Shown: piece by piece, positions 18,201 to 19,277 of the stretch
Position numbering within the stretch: the stretch's first letter is position 1
Layout: each line of letters begins with the position of its first letter
Assembly: GCA_021205585.1 (NCBI GenBank)
Contig: JAJPXI010000142.1
Location: 1 to 19,277, forward strand
Direction: 5' to 3'
Origin: Oscillospiraceae bacterium
Lineage (GTDB): Bacteria > Bacillota > Clostridia > Oscillospirales > Oscillospiraceae
DNA: 19,277 nt
Notes under the pieces: generated by a model
Told to the model about the DNA's origin: nothing
The model's database searches: none
Seen by the model: only the letters and a program-made list of their open reading frames with translations
Translations under genes and position numbers: made by a program

Positions 18201-18592
18201 GTTCCCACATAAATAAAAAAACGATCCTGCCTGCTGCCGTCACTGCGGCAATCAAACACAACGCCGGTGACAAAGCCGCCGCCGTCCGCCTCATCGTGAA
18301 ATTCGCAGGCGATATAGGTGGAAAAATCCTTTCCGCGGCGGGCGTTGGGATTGTTCTCATCCATATCCGCGCGCAGATAGCTGTCTAAGGTGCGCTGTGA
18401 ATATTTTTCATTTGCCGCTTTATTAAAATTGCGAGCGTTGGTCTCTCCTAACAGCACAATCTGCAAGGCATCAATGAGCGTGGATTTTCCGGCGCCGTTT
18501 TTGCCCGTCAGAAATGTGATGTCCCCGACTTCGATGAGCTCTTTGCTGAAATAAAGCCAGTTAATCAGCAGAATCCGCGTCAGTTTCTTCAT
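15242..18592 (-). CDS. jetC: Wadjet system SMC/MukB-like ATPase JetC
   Basis: 1116 residues. The N-terminal Walker A is GKNGAGKST (30-38). Long charged coiled-coil arms run from about 215 to 460 and 635 to 930, around a globular hinge-like region at about 480-630. The C-terminal head carries the ABC signature SGGETQ (from 1013) and Walker B LVVFDEAFNKMD (D1051, E1052). This order is that of SMC/MukB/SbcC proteins; in Wadjet, JetC is the loop-extruding motor. The open frame extends to 18628, but the ATG at 18592 gives the family start MKKLTRILLINW and has AGGA 8 nt upstream; an ATG at 18598 is a less likely alternative. It overlaps the end of jetB by 32 nt and jetD by 4 nt. Base composition looks more AT-rich than the housekeeping genes nearby, in keeping with an acquired defence cassette. 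Confidence 0.9.
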   Translation of the reverse strand: MKKLTRILLINWLYFSKELIEVGDITFLTGKNGAGKSTLIDALQIVLLGETNARNFNKAANEKYSQRTLDSYLRADMDENNPNARRGKDFSTYIACEFHDEADGGGFVTGVVFDCRSDGSRQDRFFIYVGTLPENCFIENGEAMEISSLRQFLKQHYAWAEIYDSQKEYRKNMLSRWNVHNEQALRMMKKAVSFRPIANIQQFITENICDIPDKPDIEAMQQNIRDYKRHEQLAQRQEEKLEALQEIKKRYREVQQALERWRVQSFLVDWSEKEVEQAEIDRREAEKRDCGRDLAAVETRIEELVRQTEQKENRRRELDLACAQSSVFQEQEKLEGQKAALLEEQKKLLQNLRDVALEIKRETAKINSLCGDVLEWEEEDMLAPVQAAAREARRAYALFAGCNYEIFSRPMETFEAAQQAAAALWEAARNTAHRAEDRLAEFEEQRGQKRAALENLRKNIKDYPRGLLGFKEKLASGLENRMGRPVQIDILADVLEIRDEAWRGAAEGYLNTQKFYLLVNPDCYREALRIYDQIKLEFKGRSFGLVDVGKLREREKICVLENSLAEKIETENSLARSYIDYLLGRVVCCAEVEQLRGYKTAITAEGMLYQGYVARALRRELMEDAFIGRRAVALRIARLEAELAQLTQEVQRLNPVFQRLSQMKEALFTPYFVQATVAQRRADYLRGLDITKEVSEVEEQLSHLDLLWLEEQRKKIRELGDEIQVLGKEKEEKAEEKGKLGERIRKLEYETLPTLYQHLSELEDQLQENFPPEYQESTGLPRYKQELARLKRADAVHKNFSGRLAQSVNERDTAWKNLIFARREYTEQFKPCSFQIESPDNDEFEAEQARLEESELPKYREKIKAARESAMEQFQNDFLAKLKSNIDQVQDQVKNLNRALRQAQFGTDRYQFRVERNPDYGEYYDMIMAPELMEGDVGLFAQPFQQKYGPLIEKLFSQITMADDTQLNARKQSEMEENIQRYTDFRTYLNFDLETTDQNGSRQLLSQTLNTKSGGETQTPFYIAVLASFAQLYRVSDTSSFGNTVRLVVFDEAFNKMDSDRIVESVRLLRKIGLQAIICTPPDKASDIMPAADCTLLVMKDGYTMHTLPYRKEISQ

Positions 18593-19193
18593 CGTCATCT
18601 TCCTCTCTGCGCAAAACCGACACGACATCGTTCAATTTCTCGCTCGACACGGCGGCCAGCACCGTGGGCAAAATGGCCAGTTTACAATCGCTTCGGTTAA
18701 ACTTTCCCTCTATGCGCTGGATCACAGCGTGATGCTCCAACAGCGTCAGCGTGCGTTTGACCTCGTCCATGTTGGGCCTGGCCGGAAGGATGGCGTAATC
18801 GGTTACCACTTTCTCCAGCACATCCCGCACCGTACAGACAGCGTCCTGCTCCAGCCCCAGCCGCTCCTGATTCTCATCATAAATCATACGCAGGGCCAAC
18901 AGAATCGCCGTTTCTTTCTTATTCAAATTGCAGCGGTTTGCCTCATCGGTGTTTCGTACATAGAAAAAACCGTTCATCTCGTCTTTGCGCAAATCCCAAT
19001 CCAGAAGGCTGAGGTAATCCCGCACCTGCTGATAATGAATCGAAAGAAAGGTGTAGTCCGGATTGTTAATCCGCCCTTTCCCCGGGCGGTACAGCGTCCG
19101 GACGATATATGTGCGGCTGAGCAGCTGGTTGCACACGGCCTTGAACTGCTCCAGTTCTCTTGCCGTCGCCTCAGTGAGAAAATCAAAATTCAA
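18561..19193 (-). CDS. jetB: Wadjet system protein JetB (DUF4194, MukE-like)
   Basis: 210 residues, in the usual range for JetB. The chain looks like winged-helix modules (FLSIHYQQVRDYLSLLDW, LNKKETAILLALRMIY, VKRTLTLLEHHAVIQRI), as in MukE-type kleisin partners, and ends in an acidic tail (REEDDDEETDADSAD). It would bind JetA and the JetC heads. The start codon is TTG at 19193; AAGGAG lies 8 nt upstream and the next in-frame ATG would remove about 78 residues, so the TTG is well supported. Identity rests on motifs, size and its position before jetC. The jetA partner normally lies directly upstream; here the bases to the right edge hold a repeat instead. Confidence 0.85.
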   Translation of the reverse strand: MNFDFLTEATARELEQFKAVCNQLLSRTYIVRTLYRPGKGRINNPDYTFLSIHYQQVRDYLSLLDWDLRKDEMNGFFYVRNTDEANRCNLNKKETAILLALRMIYDENQERLGLEQDAVCTVRDVLEKVVTDYAILPARPNMDEVKRTLTLLEHHAVIQRIEGKFNRSDCKLAILPTVLAAVSSEKLNDVVSVLRREEDDDEETDADSAD

Positions 19194-19222
19194 TTTTCCC
19201 TCTCCTTCCGATTAATACTCTC

Positions 19223-19277
19223 TTCAGATTAAGGAAGGACTGATTAAATCGGCAAGAGCGGATGGCGAGAAATTTTG
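19223..19277. repeat. Partial repeat related to the MITE-like element, upstream of jetB
   Basis: The 20-mer at 19230-19249 matches the inverse of 9799-9818 at 19 of 20 positions, and the 25-mer at 19253-19277 matches 9757-9781 at 21 of 25. The word TTCAGATTAA at 19223-19232 also occurs at 9546. The copy is cut by the window edge, so its length and outer terminus are unknown. It starts about 30 nt upstream of the jetB start. Confidence 0.6.

Noticed and set aside
18593..18628. Longer jetC start at 18628
   Set aside because: It has no ribosome site at proper spacing, increases the overlap with jetB, and the family N-terminus begins at MKKLTRILLINW.
19194..19277. A promoter for jetB inside the right-edge repeat
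   Set aside because: Candidate boxes such as TTGCCG with TTAATC, or TATTAA alone, match the consensus too poorly or at the wrong spacing.

Overview
The window reads as the chromosome of a GC-rich anaerobic Firmicute of the class Clostridia, most like the Oscillospiraceae (Flavonifractor, Pseudoflavonifractor or Intestinimonas-type gut bacteria). The grounds are a type III glutamine synthetase, an Amt-PII fusion, strong AAGGAG ribosome binding sites and the style of the proteins; the genus is inference. All twelve recognisable genes lie on the minus strand, so the window reads from right (upstream) to left (downstream).

Right end (about 19277 to 14007): jetB, jetC and jetD of a Wadjet-type SMC/MukBEF-like plasmid-defence system, tightly coupled to each other. 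jetA, expected upstream of jetB, is not in the window. The sequence entering the right edge is instead a repeat related to an element near 9735-9828. A nested hairpin region (13881-13967) probably ends this operon.

Middle (13724 to 8188): cell-wall and one-carbon housekeeping genes. glmS is coupled to a small left-handed beta-helix protein resembling the acetyltransferase half of GlmU. glyA (serine hydroxymethyltransferase) and metK (SAM synthetase) follow, each with its own promoter. Between metK and glyA lies a very densely folded intergenic block (9546-9828) ending in a small element with 13-bp inverted termini.

Left (8038 to 1): a nitrogen-assimilation cluster behind one strong promoter: glnN (type III glutamine synthetase), guaA (GMP synthetase), an ammonium transporter fused to a PII domain, asnB, and the start of the glutamate synthase large subunit, which runs off the left edge. 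Together these genes import and sense ammonium, fix it into glutamine, and pass the amide nitrogen to GMP, asparagine and glutamate. The glnN leader carries two small hairpins with A1/G4 hexaloops (AAGGUG and AAGGGU), the known signature of RNA targets of ANTAR-domain antiterminators. The second can refold into a long alternative hairpin. This candidate ANTAR-controlled switch is the most interesting regulatory signal in the window; the Wadjet operon with its upstream repeat is the most interesting accessory system.
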